The notes beneath the pieces were generated by a model. The model did not search any database and was not told where the DNA came from. It worked only from the letters and a program-made list of their open reading frames with translations. Shown here one piece after another: positions 33,371-42,946 of a DNA stretch of 64,000 nucleotides. Origin of the DNA: Geodermatophilus amargosae. GTDB taxonomy: Bacteria > Actinomycetota > Actinomycetes > Mycobacteriales > Geodermatophilaceae. The stretch covers positions 1 to 64,000 of the forward strand of contig NZ_FPBA01000017.1 of assembly GCF_900116515.1 (NCBI RefSeq), read 5' to 3'. A program made the translations under genes and the position numbers. Positions within the stretch are counted from its first letter, which is position 1. Each line of letters begins with the position of its first letter.

Positions 33371-34303
33371 TCACCCGGCGAAGAAGGCCGTCAGCGCGGC
33401 CGCCACGTCGGAGTGGTCGCGCACCGGACGGCAGTGCCCGCGGCCGGCGCGGGCCAGCTCGCGGCCCAGTTCCAGGTCGTGTTCCCCGGAGACGTCGAGC
33501 AGCACGTCGAGCCGGTGCAGCCGGGCCGCCATCGACCGGGGATCGGGACCGGCGTTGTGCACCGCGTCGGAGAGCAGGACGACCCGGGCGTCGCGCGCCG
33601 GGACCCCGGCCAGCTGGCGGCCGGCCACCTCGAGGGCGAAGGACACGTTGGTCAGCCCCTGGGCGGGGACCCGCAGCAGCAGGTCCAGGACGGCGAGCGG
33701 CGACACCTGCTCACCGAGGCGCACGAGCACCGCGGCGTCCGACCAGAAGGCCACCACGGCCAGGTGGTCGCGGCCGAGCTCGCCGACCAGTGCCCCGACG
33801 GTGGCCGCCGCCGTCCGTGCCCGCTCCCCCCTCATCGACCCGGAGACGTCGACGACGAGGACGACCGACCGACGGCGCCGCACCCGCTCGCGGACGACGA
33901 CGTCCTCGTCCTCCGGCAGCGGCTTGCCGGCGATCTCGCCCGCTCCCCGGGCGGCGCGGTGGTCGCGCGGTGGTCGGGGGACGGAGAGCCGGCGGGCGAT
34001 CTCCCGCGCCCGCTGCCGGGTCCCCTGGTCGACCGGGCCGGTCTCCGTGAGGTCGGCGAGGTCGATCAGCTCCGCCGGCTCGTCCGTCGTCCCCGCGGGA
34101 GACCCACCCGGCCGGCCGGGGGCGCTGCGGGCCCGCCGCCCGTCGCCGGACGACAGGGCCAGCCCGCCGCCGGCCGCCGGCCGGTAGAGCGCCGGCGGCT
34201 CGGTCAGCTGCTTGGGCCGACGCCGCAGCGGGCGCGTGCCGCGGTGCCGTGGGGAGGCCGACCGCCCGCGCCGCTCCAGCGGGGAGTCTGCCTCGACCGT
34301 CCT
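33371..34303 (-). CDS. VWA-domain (CoxE/NorD-like) protein, no usual start codon
   Basis: The C-terminal part (33371 to about 33870) is a von Willebrand A domain: the MIDAS motif DVSGSM, LTNVSFAL, and LLSDAVHN. Upstream the frame stays open and protein-like (AELIDLADLTETGPVDQGTR, REIARRLSV, KPLPEDEDVVVRERV) back to the TGA that ends the AAA gene. I find no ATG, GTG or TTG in frame between that TGA and GTG 33883, only CTG codons. Either a CTG start is used, a frameshift has removed the real start, or the protein was once fused to the AAA protein. VWA partners of MoxR ATPases help mature metal enzymes. Confidence 0.6.
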   Translation of the reverse strand, partial: RTVEADSPLERRGRSASPRHRGTRPLRRRPKQLTEPPALYRPAAGGGLALSSGDGRRARSAPGRPGGSPAGTTDEPAELIDLADLTETGPVDQGTRQRAREIARRLSVPRPPRDHRAARGAGEIAGKPLPEDEDVVVRERVRRRRSVVLVVDVSGSMRGERARTAAATVGALVGELGRDHLAVVAFWSDAAVLVRLGEQVSPLAVLDLLLRVPAQGLTNVSFALEVAGRQLAGVPARDARVVLLSDAVHNAGPDPRSMAARLHRLDVLLDVSGEHDLELGRELARAGRGHCRPVRDHSDVAAALTAFFAG

Positions 34304-35350
34304 TCAACCGGGGTCGGCCGCCGCGGGCCGGAGCAGGAAGTGGTCCTCCCAGATCTGCTCGAGCACCGTCTCCGGGGTGGCCTCCATCGTCTCGTCGAGG
34401 AAGATCCGGCCGGAGAGCGCCAGCAGCAGCGCGTCCAGGACGACGGCGGTGTAGTCCTCCGGCAGACCGCGCGGGGGCTGGACCGACGGCTCGTCGGGCA
34501 GCGCCACGCCCCGGATGGCGGCGAGCTGGGCGGCGACCAGCGCGAGGTCGATCGCCCCGCGCACGCTGCTGCCCTGGCGGATGTCGTCGCGCTCCCGCGT
34601 CGCGCGCGTGATCGCGACCGCGTCGGCGACCAGCCGGTGCGAGGCCACGCCGGTGCGCCGGCCGACGATGTCGCGCTCGGCCGCGTCGTCCTGGTAGTCG
34701 ATCGCCAGCCGGCAGAGCCGGTCGTACACCGACGTCGACAGCCTCGTGGTCCCGATGTTGTCGTAGGGGTTCATGGAGGCGACCACCCGGAACGTCGGCC
34801 GCGCCTCCACGGCACCCACCCGGGGGACCGTGATCCGCCGTTCCGCCATGGCGGTGAGCAGCGTGTTGATCGTGTCCTCGGGGGCTCGGTTGAACTCCTC
34901 GACGTAGAGGAAGCCCCCCGTCCGCATCGCCTCCACGAGCGGGCCGGGGACGAAGTTCTACGCGGTGTAGTCCTCGCGCAGCACGCGGGCCGGGTTGTGG
35001 TGGCCCACCAGCCGGGTGGGGGTCAGGTCGGCGTTGCCCTCCACGAAGACCAGCGGGATGCCCCACTCACCGGTGATGGCGTGCAGCAGCGTGGACTTCG
35101 ACGTCCCCGGCGGTCCCTCCAGCAGCACGTCGCGGCCCGCGGCGACGGCCGCCAGCAGCAGGTCCAGCTCGCGGTCGCGGCCGACGAGGTGGGCCGCGAT
35201 CCGGCCGCGGAGGTCCCGGACGGTGTGCACGTGGACCCCGGTCACCCGGCTCCCGGCGATCACGGCGTCGCCGGCCGGGTCCTGCTCGACCGCCGCCCCG
35301 CTCGCCCGGGAGCGGGGAGCGGGGCGGTGGCCGTCCTCCGGCCCGGTCAC
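34304..35350 (-). pseudogene. MoxR-type AAA+ ATPase interrupted by an in-frame TAG
   Basis: The frame starts at GTG 35348-35350, overlapping the SDR stop. It encodes HLVGRDRELDLLLAAVAAGR, Walker A EGPPGTSKSTLLHA, and VEGNADLTPTRLVGHHNPAR, then meets TAG at 34958-34960. The same frame resumes at once with NFVPGPLVEAMRTGGFLYVE, the Walker B region EEFNRAPEDTINTLLTAMAE and sensor ASMNPYDNIGTTRL, ending at TGA 34304. Family logic would place an acidic residue at the TAG position. This is a CoxD/NorQ/CbbQ-like chaperone ATPase that is nonsense-mutated, read through, or affected by a sequence error. The adjacent VWA protein is its usual partner. Confidence 0.75.
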
Positions 35351-36183
35351 CGGATGGTGTACCCGGCGTCGACCGGGAGCGTGACGCCGGTGATGTAGCG
35401 CGCCTCGTCGGAGACGAGGAACAGGATCGCGTTGGAGACGTCGACCGGGTCGATGTACGCGACCGGCAGCGGGTGCAGGGTCTCGAACAGCTCGGTGAAC
35501 TTCTCCCGGGAGGGCTCGGGGTCGTCCGGGGAGAACAGCCCCCAGGTCTTCGGGTTCTGGATCATCACCGTGTCCACACCGGTGGGGTGCACGGTGTTGA
35601 CCCGGATGGCCTGCTCGCCGAACTCGTTGGCCAGCGTGCGCATGACACCGATGACGCCGTGCTTGGCGGCCGTGTAGTGGATCGTGTTCGCGGTCCCCTT
35701 GAGCCCGGCGGTCGAGCTCGTGATGACGATCGACCCCCCGCGGCCGCCCTCGACGAGGTGCGGCAGCGCGGCCTTGCAGGTGTTCCACACGCCGGTGAGG
35801 TTGATGTCGATCATCTCGTGCCAGGCGTCGTCGGAGAGCTCCAGGGCGGGCGAGAGCTCGAAGACACCGGCGTTGGCCAGCACGATGTCGAGCCGGCCCA
35901 GCTGGGCGACCCCGTCGTCCACCGCCGCCCTCAGCGCCGCCGGGTCGCGGACGTCGGCCTGCGTGGCGACGATCCGGCGGTCCAGCGCCTCCACCTGCCG
36001 CACGGTCTCGTCGAGGTCCTCCGCGGTCGCCGGCGGGTACATCCGGACGGATTCGACCGGCCCGCAGAGGTCGACCGCGATGACGTCGGCGCCCTCCTCC
36101 GCCAGCCGCAGCGCGTGGCTGCGGCCCTGGCTGCGCGCCGCCCCGGTGATGAACGCGACCTTGCCCGCTACACGTCCGGCCAT
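35347..36183 (-). CDS. Mycofactocin-coupled SDR family oxidoreductase
   Basis: This 278-residue SDR has KVAFITGAARSQGRSHALRL, a 30-residue insertion around VESVRMYPPATAEDLDETVR, then EALDRRIVATQADVRD, ANAG and YTAAK. That insertion and the RRIVA-x-xADVRD phrase are hallmarks of the mycofactocin-dependent SDR subfamily (TIGR03971 type). These hold NAD(H) tightly and hand electrons to mycofactocin when oxidising alcohols. The start is ATG 36181-36183. It lies 31 bases after a sister SDR and overlaps the AAA gene. Confidence 0.9.
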   Translation of the reverse strand: MAGRVAGKVAFITGAARSQGRSHALRLAEEGADVIAVDLCGPVESVRMYPPATAEDLDETVRQVEALDRRIVATQADVRDPAALRAAVDDGVAQLGRLDIVLANAGVFELSPALELSDDAWHEMIDINLTGVWNTCKAALPHLVEGGRGGSIVITSSTAGLKGTANTIHYTAAKHGVIGVMRTLANEFGEQAIRVNTVHPTGVDTVMIQNPKTWGLFSPDDPEPSREKFTELFETLHPLPVAYIDPVDVSNAILFLVSDEARYITGVTLPVDAGYTIR

Positions 36184-36214
36184 GTGTCCTGCTCTCCTCG
36201 GTGACCCGGTGCGG

Positions 36215-37048
36215 TCACTTGGTGGTCCAGCCCGCGTCGACCGTGTGCCTCGTCCCGGTCACGAAGCGGCCGGAGTCCGCGGCCAGGTACAGGACGGCCT
36301 CGCTGACGTCCTCCGGCTGGACCCAGGGCGTCTCGAGCAGGTTGAGCGACTGGAAGACGTCCCTGACGTCGTCCCGCGTCGGGTGCTCGAGGTCGGGCCG
36401 GAAGAGCCGGTACACGTTCTCGTTCTGGATCAGTGGCGTGTCGACGTTCGTGGGGTGCACGGAGTTGACCCGGATCCGGTCCGCCGCCAGCTCCTGGGCC
36501 AGGCTGCGCATGAGCCCGACGACGCCGTGCTTGGCGGCGACGTAGGAGGCGACGTGCGGCATCCCGCGCAGGCCCAGCGCCGAGCTGATCAGGATGATCG
36601 AGCCGCCCTCCCCGTGGGCGCGGATGTGCGGGATGGCCGCCCTGGCCGTGAGGAAGACGCCGGTGAGGTTGACGTCGATCATGTCCCGCCACTCCTGCAG
36701 CGGGGTCTCGGCGACCTCGTGCGGCGGCACCCCGATGCCCGCGTTGGCGACGGCCACGTCGAGCCGGCCGAGCTGGGCGACGGCGTCGGTCAGACCCGCG
36801 GAGAGGGCCTCCTCGTCGGTCACGTCCGCCTCGAACGAGACCATGCGCCGATCGAGCGCCTCGACCGTCGCCACCGTCTCGGCCAGGTCGTCGGGCGTGG
36901 TCACCGGACCGGTGGCGCTGGGGACCGGCCCGCACACGTCCGTGCCGATGACGTCGGCGCCCTCCTGGGCGAGCCGGACGGCGTGGCTGCGGCCCATGCC
37001 CCGTCCGGCACCGGTGATGAACACGACCTTGCCGTCGAGCCTGCCCAT
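36215..37048 (-). CDS. Mycofactocin-coupled SDR family oxidoreductase
   Basis: This 277-residue SDR starts at ATG 37046-37048. Features are KVVFITGAGRGMGRSHAVRL, the insertion near VPSATGPVTTPDDLAETVAT, EALDRRMVSFEADVTD, ANAGIG and YVAAKHG. It is clearly related to the 35347 and 44308 products, so this island carries several paralogues. It is expected to oxidise a secondary alcohol with bound NAD. It heads a leftward operon (SDR, SDR, AAA, VWA) behind a 110-bp region with an inverted repeat. Confidence 0.88.
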   Translation of the reverse strand: MGRLDGKVVFITGAGRGMGRSHAVRLAQEGADVIGTDVCGPVPSATGPVTTPDDLAETVATVEALDRRMVSFEADVTDEEALSAGLTDAVAQLGRLDVAVANAGIGVPPHEVAETPLQEWRDMIDVNLTGVFLTARAAIPHIRAHGEGGSIILISSALGLRGMPHVASYVAAKHGVVGLMRSLAQELAADRIRVNSVHPTNVDTPLIQNENVYRLFRPDLEHPTRDDVRDVFQSLNLLETPWVQPEDVSEAVLYLAADSGRFVTGTRHTVDAGWTTK

Positions 37049-37084
37049 GGGTGCCCTCTCCCGGGATGGTGACGCGGGTCACGA

Positions 37085-37098
37085 ACCATGCGAATGGT
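37085..37098. promoter_or_regulatory. Inverted repeat upstream of the SDR operon
   Basis: ACCAT GCGA ATGGT is a perfect 5-bp inverted repeat with a 4-base spacer, 36 bases upstream of the SDR start. Its AACCATGC core recurs at 46591-46598 upstream of another operon. It is a candidate operator or promoter element. Confidence 0.4.
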
Positions 37099-37158
37099 AT
37101 GTCGGGACACGGACCCGGCGCGATCGGAGGCACGGCCGGGCGCGGTCGTGCCGACGGC

Positions 37159-38252
37159 TCAGGGACGGGCCTCCGTGATCACGGTGCCGCCGCGGACCGT
37201 CCAGGTGTCGGCGCCGTGGACGAGCTCCCGCAGGTCCGCCGGGCCGCCGGCGGCGGCCTGCTGCACCTGCGCGCGGCTGAGGTCGTCGTAGGTCGGGCGC
37301 TGCACCTGGCGGATCACCCCGAACACCGCGTGCCCGAGGTCCTGCCCCGACAGCCGGGCCAGGGCGTGCGCGAGGCCGACGTCGGTGGCGTCGTGGACGA
37401 CGACGTCCTCCGGCGCCACCTCCGCGGTCGGCGCGACGTCGAGGCCGAAGCCGCGGCGGACCACCGCCCACCGCCCGTCGGTGCCGAAGGTGATCGGCTC
37501 GCCGTGCCGGACGGGGATGACGCGGGCCTCGGCGTCGTCGGGACGGCGGAGCACGTCGAAGGAGCCGTCGTTGAAGATCGGGCAGTCCTGGTAGATCTCG
37601 ACGAGCGCCGCGCCGCGGTGCCGCGCGGCGGCCTCCAGCACCGCCGACAGGCCCTTGCGGTCGGAGTCCATCGCCCGGCCGACGAAGGTGGCGTCGGCGC
37701 CGAGGGCCAGGGCGACCGGGTCGAAGGGGTGGTCGACCGAGCCCACCGGCGTGGACTTGGTGACCTTCCCGACCTCGCTGGTGGGCGAGTACTGGCCCTT
37801 GGTCAGCCCGTAGATCCGGTTGTTGAACAGCAGGATCGTCATGTTGACGTTGCGGCGCAGCGCGTGGATCAGGTGGTTGCCCCCGATCGACAGCGCGTCG
37901 CCGTCACCGGTGACCACGAAGACGCTGAGGTCCGGCCGCGACACCGCCAGCCCCGTGGCGATCGCCGGTGCCCGGCCGTGGATGGAGTGCATGCCGTAGG
38001 TGTCGAGGTAGTAGGGGAACCGCGAGGAGCACCCGATGCCGGAGACGAACACGGTGTTCTCGCGGCGGATCGACAGGGTGGGCAGGAAGGCGCGGACGGC
38101 GGCGAGCACGGCGTAGTCGCCGCAGCCGGGGCACCAGCGCACCTCCTGGTCGCTGGTGTAGTCCTTGGCCTTCTGGGGGGAGTCCGCGGCGGGGACGAGG
38201 TCCAGTCCGCCGAGCTGCGTCGCGTCGAGGGACGGCATCCCGAGGTCGGTGG

Positions 38253-38256
<4 letters not shown>
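37159..38256 (-). CDS. korB: 2-oxoacid:ferredoxin oxidoreductase, beta subunit
   Basis: This 365-residue thiamine-diphosphate enzyme subunit has RWCPGCGDYAVLAAV near residues 40-54, GIGCSSRFPYYLDTYGMHSI, and the ThDP/Mg motif GDGDALSIGGNHLIHALRRN followed by LLFNNRIYGLTKGQ. These match KorB-type beta subunits of 2-oxoglutarate (or other 2-oxoacid):ferredoxin oxidoreductases. It overlaps korA by 4 bases. The complex decarboxylates a 2-oxoacid to an acyl-CoA and reduces ferredoxin. Which oxoacid is used in this island is unknown. Confidence 0.93.
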
Positions 38257-40127
<1,871 letters not shown>

Positions 40128-40160
40128 GAGGCCTCCGCTCGTCGGGTTCCGCTCGGGTAC

Positions 40161-40184
40161 AAAACAGGATAAGCATTAGCACTG
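40161..40184. promoter_or_regulatory. Shared regulatory element, copy 1 (korA/MFS divergent region)
   Basis: AAAACAGGATAAGCATTAGC followed by ACTG lies between the divergent korA and MFS genes. It is nearly identical to 42894-42920 between the divergent ferredoxin and P450 genes. The core TAAGCATTA is an imperfect palindrome. It abuts the MFS ATG, so it could be an operator or part of a leaderless promoter. Confidence 0.6.
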
Positions 40185-41417
40185 ATGAGGGGAACCCGTG
40201 CGGCGCCGTCACGGGCCGCCGTGCTGACGGTGAGCACCCTGGCCATGGGGCTGGGCGCCGCCCCCATGCCGATCGTGGGCTACCTCGGCGCGGCGATCCG
40301 CGCCGACCTCGGCCTGACCGGCGCCCAGCTCGGCCTCGTCGTCGGCGTCTTCTACGGGGTCACCGGCGTGACCTCCCTGCTCGGGTCGCGGGTCGTCGAC
40401 CGGCTCGGCGCCCGCTGGTGGGTGGCCGGCGACCAGGCGCTCACCGCCGCCGGGCTCGCCGCGGTCGCCGCGGTCGGGTCCTTCCCCGCGCTGCTGGTCA
40501 GCAGCGTGGTCACCGGGTGCGGCTACGCCTTCGTCAACGCCGGCACCAGCGTCGCGGTGACCGCGGTGTCCCGCCCCGACCAGGCGGCCACCGCGGTGGC
40601 GGTGAAGACCGCCGGGATCCCTGCACTGCTCACCGTCACGGCGCTGGCCGGACCGCCCGCGGCCGAGGCGGTCGGCTGGCGCGGCGTCGTGCTGGCGATG
40701 GCCGGCCTGGCCGCGGTGAACGCCGTGCTGGCCCTGCTCTGGGTCCCCAGCCGCCGGCCCGCCCGCGGCCCGGCCGGCGACCGCGGGTCGGCCCTGCCGC
40801 GCGGCTTCGTGTGGGTGGTGCTGGCCGCGACCTGCTTCGTCGTCGGCACCAACCCGCTGAGCGCGTTCCTCGTGGTGAGCCTGGTCGACGGCGGGGTCTC
40901 CCCGCTGACCGCCGGCCTGGTCTCGGCGACCGGCACCGGCGCGGGCACGGTGGCCATGGTGGTCGTGGCGCACCGCAGCGAGCGGCGCGGACCGCTGCCC
41001 CGGGCCGGGACGGCGGCACGGGTGTGCCTGGTCGGCCTCGGCGGCACGCTCCTGCTGTGGGCCGGGACCCACCTGGGACTGGCGGTGGTGGCGGTCGGCG
41101 CCGTGGCCGGCCTGCTGTGCGCGATGGTCGGCGCCGGGTTCGCACACGCCGTCACCGTCGACCGCGCTCCGCACGCCGTGGGCCGCGCGACGGCGGTGAT
41201 GTCGTGCGGCTACTACCTGGGCGCGCTCGTCTCGCCGCTGGGTTTCGGGGCCCTCGCCGACCTGACCGGCGGCTACGACCTGCCGTGGGCGGTGACCGCC
41301 GCGGCGATGGCGCTGTCGGTGGCCTCCTACACCGTCGTCCAGCGCCGCGTCCCGCCGGCGGTCGCGGCGCCACGGCCGGCCGCCGAGCCCGCCGGAGCCC
41401 CACCGGCCCAGCGGTAG
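40185..41417 (+). CDS. MFS transporter
   Basis: The 410-residue protein has about 12 hydrophobic segments. Its first loop carries the MFS signature in modified form (GSRVVDRLGARWWVAGDQAL, about 65-84). NAGTSVAVTAVSRPDQAATA and the C-terminal half SCGYYLGALVSPLGFGALAD resemble bacterial drug/metabolite and cyanate-type MFS permeases. ATG 40185 lies directly after the shared regulatory element with almost no room for a leader. The co-location of its control element with the P450 and ferredoxin genes suggests uptake or export of an island metabolite. Confidence 0.85.
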   Translation: MRGTRAAPSRAAVLTVSTLAMGLGAAPMPIVGYLGAAIRADLGLTGAQLGLVVGVFYGVTGVTSLLGSRVVDRLGARWWVAGDQALTAAGLAAVAAVGSFPALLVSSVVTGCGYAFVNAGTSVAVTAVSRPDQAATAVAVKTAGIPALLTVTALAGPPAAEAVGWRGVVLAMAGLAAVNAVLALLWVPSRRPARGPAGDRGSALPRGFVWVVLAATCFVVGTNPLSAFLVVSLVDGGVSPLTAGLVSATGTGAGTVAMVVVAHRSERRGPLPRAGTAARVCLVGLGGTLLLWAGTHLGLAVVAVGAVAGLLCAMVGAGFAHAVTVDRAPHAVGRATAVMSCGYYLGALVSPLGFGALADLTGGYDLPWAVTAAAMALSVASYTVVQRRVPPAVAAPRPAAEPAGAPPAQR

Positions 41418-41426
41418 CGCGGCCCC

Positions 41427-42629
41427 TCAGGCGGCGGCGAGCGCCTCGTCCCAGCCGGCGCCGGCGAGGAGCAGCTTGCGGAAGGGCAGCAGCGCCTTGA
41501 CCGCGCCGAAGCCGACCACCGAGCGCAGCTGCCCGTCCCCGCCGGTGAGCGCGACGAAGCTGCCGTCGAGGTCGCCCACGACGACCCGCAGCTCGTCGCC
41601 CGGCCGGACCCGACCGAACACCTGCAGCCGCGCGCCGAGCTGGTCGCTCCAGACGTAGGGGACGGCGTCGTGCACGGTCGGCGTCCCGGTGAGGTTCGCC
41701 GCGACCACGCCGGCGGTCTCCACGGCGTTGGTCCAGTGCTCGACGCGCACGTCCTCGCCGGCCCGCGGGTGCCGCCAGCGCGCGACGTCGCCCACGGCCC
41801 ACACGCCCTCGGCGCCGGCGGCGGCCAGCCGCTCGTCGCAGACCACCCCGTCGCGCAGGTCCAGCCCCGCGCCGGCCAGCCAGCCGGTCTCGGGCACCGT
41901 GCCCAGTCCCAGCACGACGACGTCGGCAGGCAGCGACGTGCCGTCGGTCAGCAGCACCGAGGTGACGCGCTCGCCGCCCTCCAGCGCGGCGACACCGGCC
42001 CCCGTGTGCAGCGCGACGCCGGCCGCGGCGTGCCGGCGGGTGAACGCCGCGCCCAGCTCGGGGCCGAGCCCGCGGGCCATGAGGGACGGCAGCGGCTCGA
42101 CGAGCGCCACCGCGCGGCCGGACTGCCGCAGCGTCCAGGCCACCTCGGCGCCGATGAACCCGCCGCCGACGACGACCACCCGGCCGCCCTCGGGGCAGGC
42201 GGCGCGGATGGCGGCGGCGTCGGTGGCGGTGCGCAGGGTCCACACGCCCTCGCGCGGCTCGAGACCCGGGACGGTGCGCGGGGTGGACCCGGTGGCGACG
42301 ACGAGGGCGTCGAAGCCGACCTGCTCGCCCCCGTGCAGCCCGACCCGGCGCCGGTCCAGGTCGAGGTCGACCGCGCGGCCGGTCACCAGCCCCACGCCGA
42401 GGGCGCCGAGCCGTGCCCGGTCGGTCAGCGGCTTCGCCTCGACGGCGGCGTCGGCGAGGAACGCCTTCGACAGCGGCGGGCGGTCGGCGGCGATGCCGTC
42501 ACCCGCGATGCCGCCGTGCGGGCCGGGCTCGGCGCCGACGAGCACGACGTCGGCGTCGCTGCCGCGGCGGCGCAGGCCCTCCACGGTCCGGACCCCGGCC
42601 AGCGAGGCGCCGACCACGACGATGCGCAT
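41427..42629 (-). CDS. Ferredoxin reductase (FAD, NAD(P)H-dependent; P450 electron supply)
   Basis: This 400-residue oxidoreductase has the N-terminal FAD fold (MRIVVVGASLAGVRTVEGLR), DRPPLSKAFL, VVATGSTPRTVPGLE, the NAD-binding RVVVVGGGFIGAEVAWTLRQ near residue 145, and the flavin tail motif GVWAVGDVARW. This is the putidaredoxin/rubredoxin-reductase type. It passes electrons from NAD(P)H to the small ferredoxin encoded 14 bases upstream, which serves a cytochrome P450. It is convergent with the MFS gene (9-bp gap). Confidence 0.92.
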   Translation of the reverse strand: MRIVVVGASLAGVRTVEGLRRRGSDADVVLVGAEPGPHGGIAGDGIAADRPPLSKAFLADAAVEAKPLTDRARLGALGVGLVTGRAVDLDLDRRRVGLHGGEQVGFDALVVATGSTPRTVPGLEPREGVWTLRTATDAAAIRAACPEGGRVVVVGGGFIGAEVAWTLRQSGRAVALVEPLPSLMARGLGPELGAAFTRRHAAAGVALHTGAGVAALEGGERVTSVLLTDGTSLPADVVVLGLGTVPETGWLAGAGLDLRDGVVCDERLAAAGAEGVWAVGDVARWRHPRAGEDVRVEHWTNAVETAGVVAANLTGTPTVHDAVPYVWSDQLGARLQVFGRVRPGDELRVVVGDLDGSFVALTGGDGQLRSVVGFGAVKALLPFRKLLLAGAGWDEALAAA

Positions 42630-42643
42630 GGCGGGCGGGCCGC

Positions 42644-42835
42644 TCAGGCGACCGTGATCGCCCGCTCGGGGCAGCTGTCGGCCCCCAGCTGGGCGTCGGC
42701 CTCCAGCGCGGCCGGGACCGGGTCGCTGGTGACGATCGCGTGACCGTCGGTCTCGTCGAGCTCGAACACGTCCGGGGCACTCATGTGGCAGACGCCGTGC
42801 CCCTGGCAGGCTCCCAGGTCGACCGTGACGCGCAT
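42644..42835 (-). CDS. Small [3Fe-4S]-type ferredoxin for P450
   Basis: This 63-residue protein from ATG 42833-42835 has the motif CQGHGVC at residues 10-16 (Cys-x2-His-x2-Cys, with His in place of the second ligand Cys) and a terminal SCPERAI. That ligand set is typical of actinobacterial P450-partner ferredoxins with a 3Fe-4S cluster. It is divergent from the P450 gene and followed by the reductase, so the three together form a complete electron chain. Longer frames antisense to the P450 are rejected. Confidence 0.95.
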   Translation of the reverse strand: MRVTVDLGACQGHGVCHMSAPDVFELDETDGHAIVTSDPVPAALEADAQLGADSCPERAITVA

Positions 42836-42893
42836 CTCGATTCCCCTCCCGGGACGGGCGGCGCCGGGACCGACGCGACCTTGTTGACAGAGC

Positions 42894-42920
42894 AAAACCA
42901 GAATAAGCATTATCACACTG
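42894..42920. promoter_or_regulatory. Shared regulatory element, copy 2 (ferredoxin/P450 divergent region)
   Basis: AAAACCAGAATAAGCATTAT followed by CACACTG aligns with 40161-40184 apart from two substitutions and three inserted bases. It lies between divergent ferredoxin and P450 starts, about 27 bases upstream of the P450 ATG. A common regulator of both divergent pairs is the simplest reading. Confidence 0.65.
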
Positions 42921-42946
42921 TCACGTTGATCAGAGACGAGGACCAC

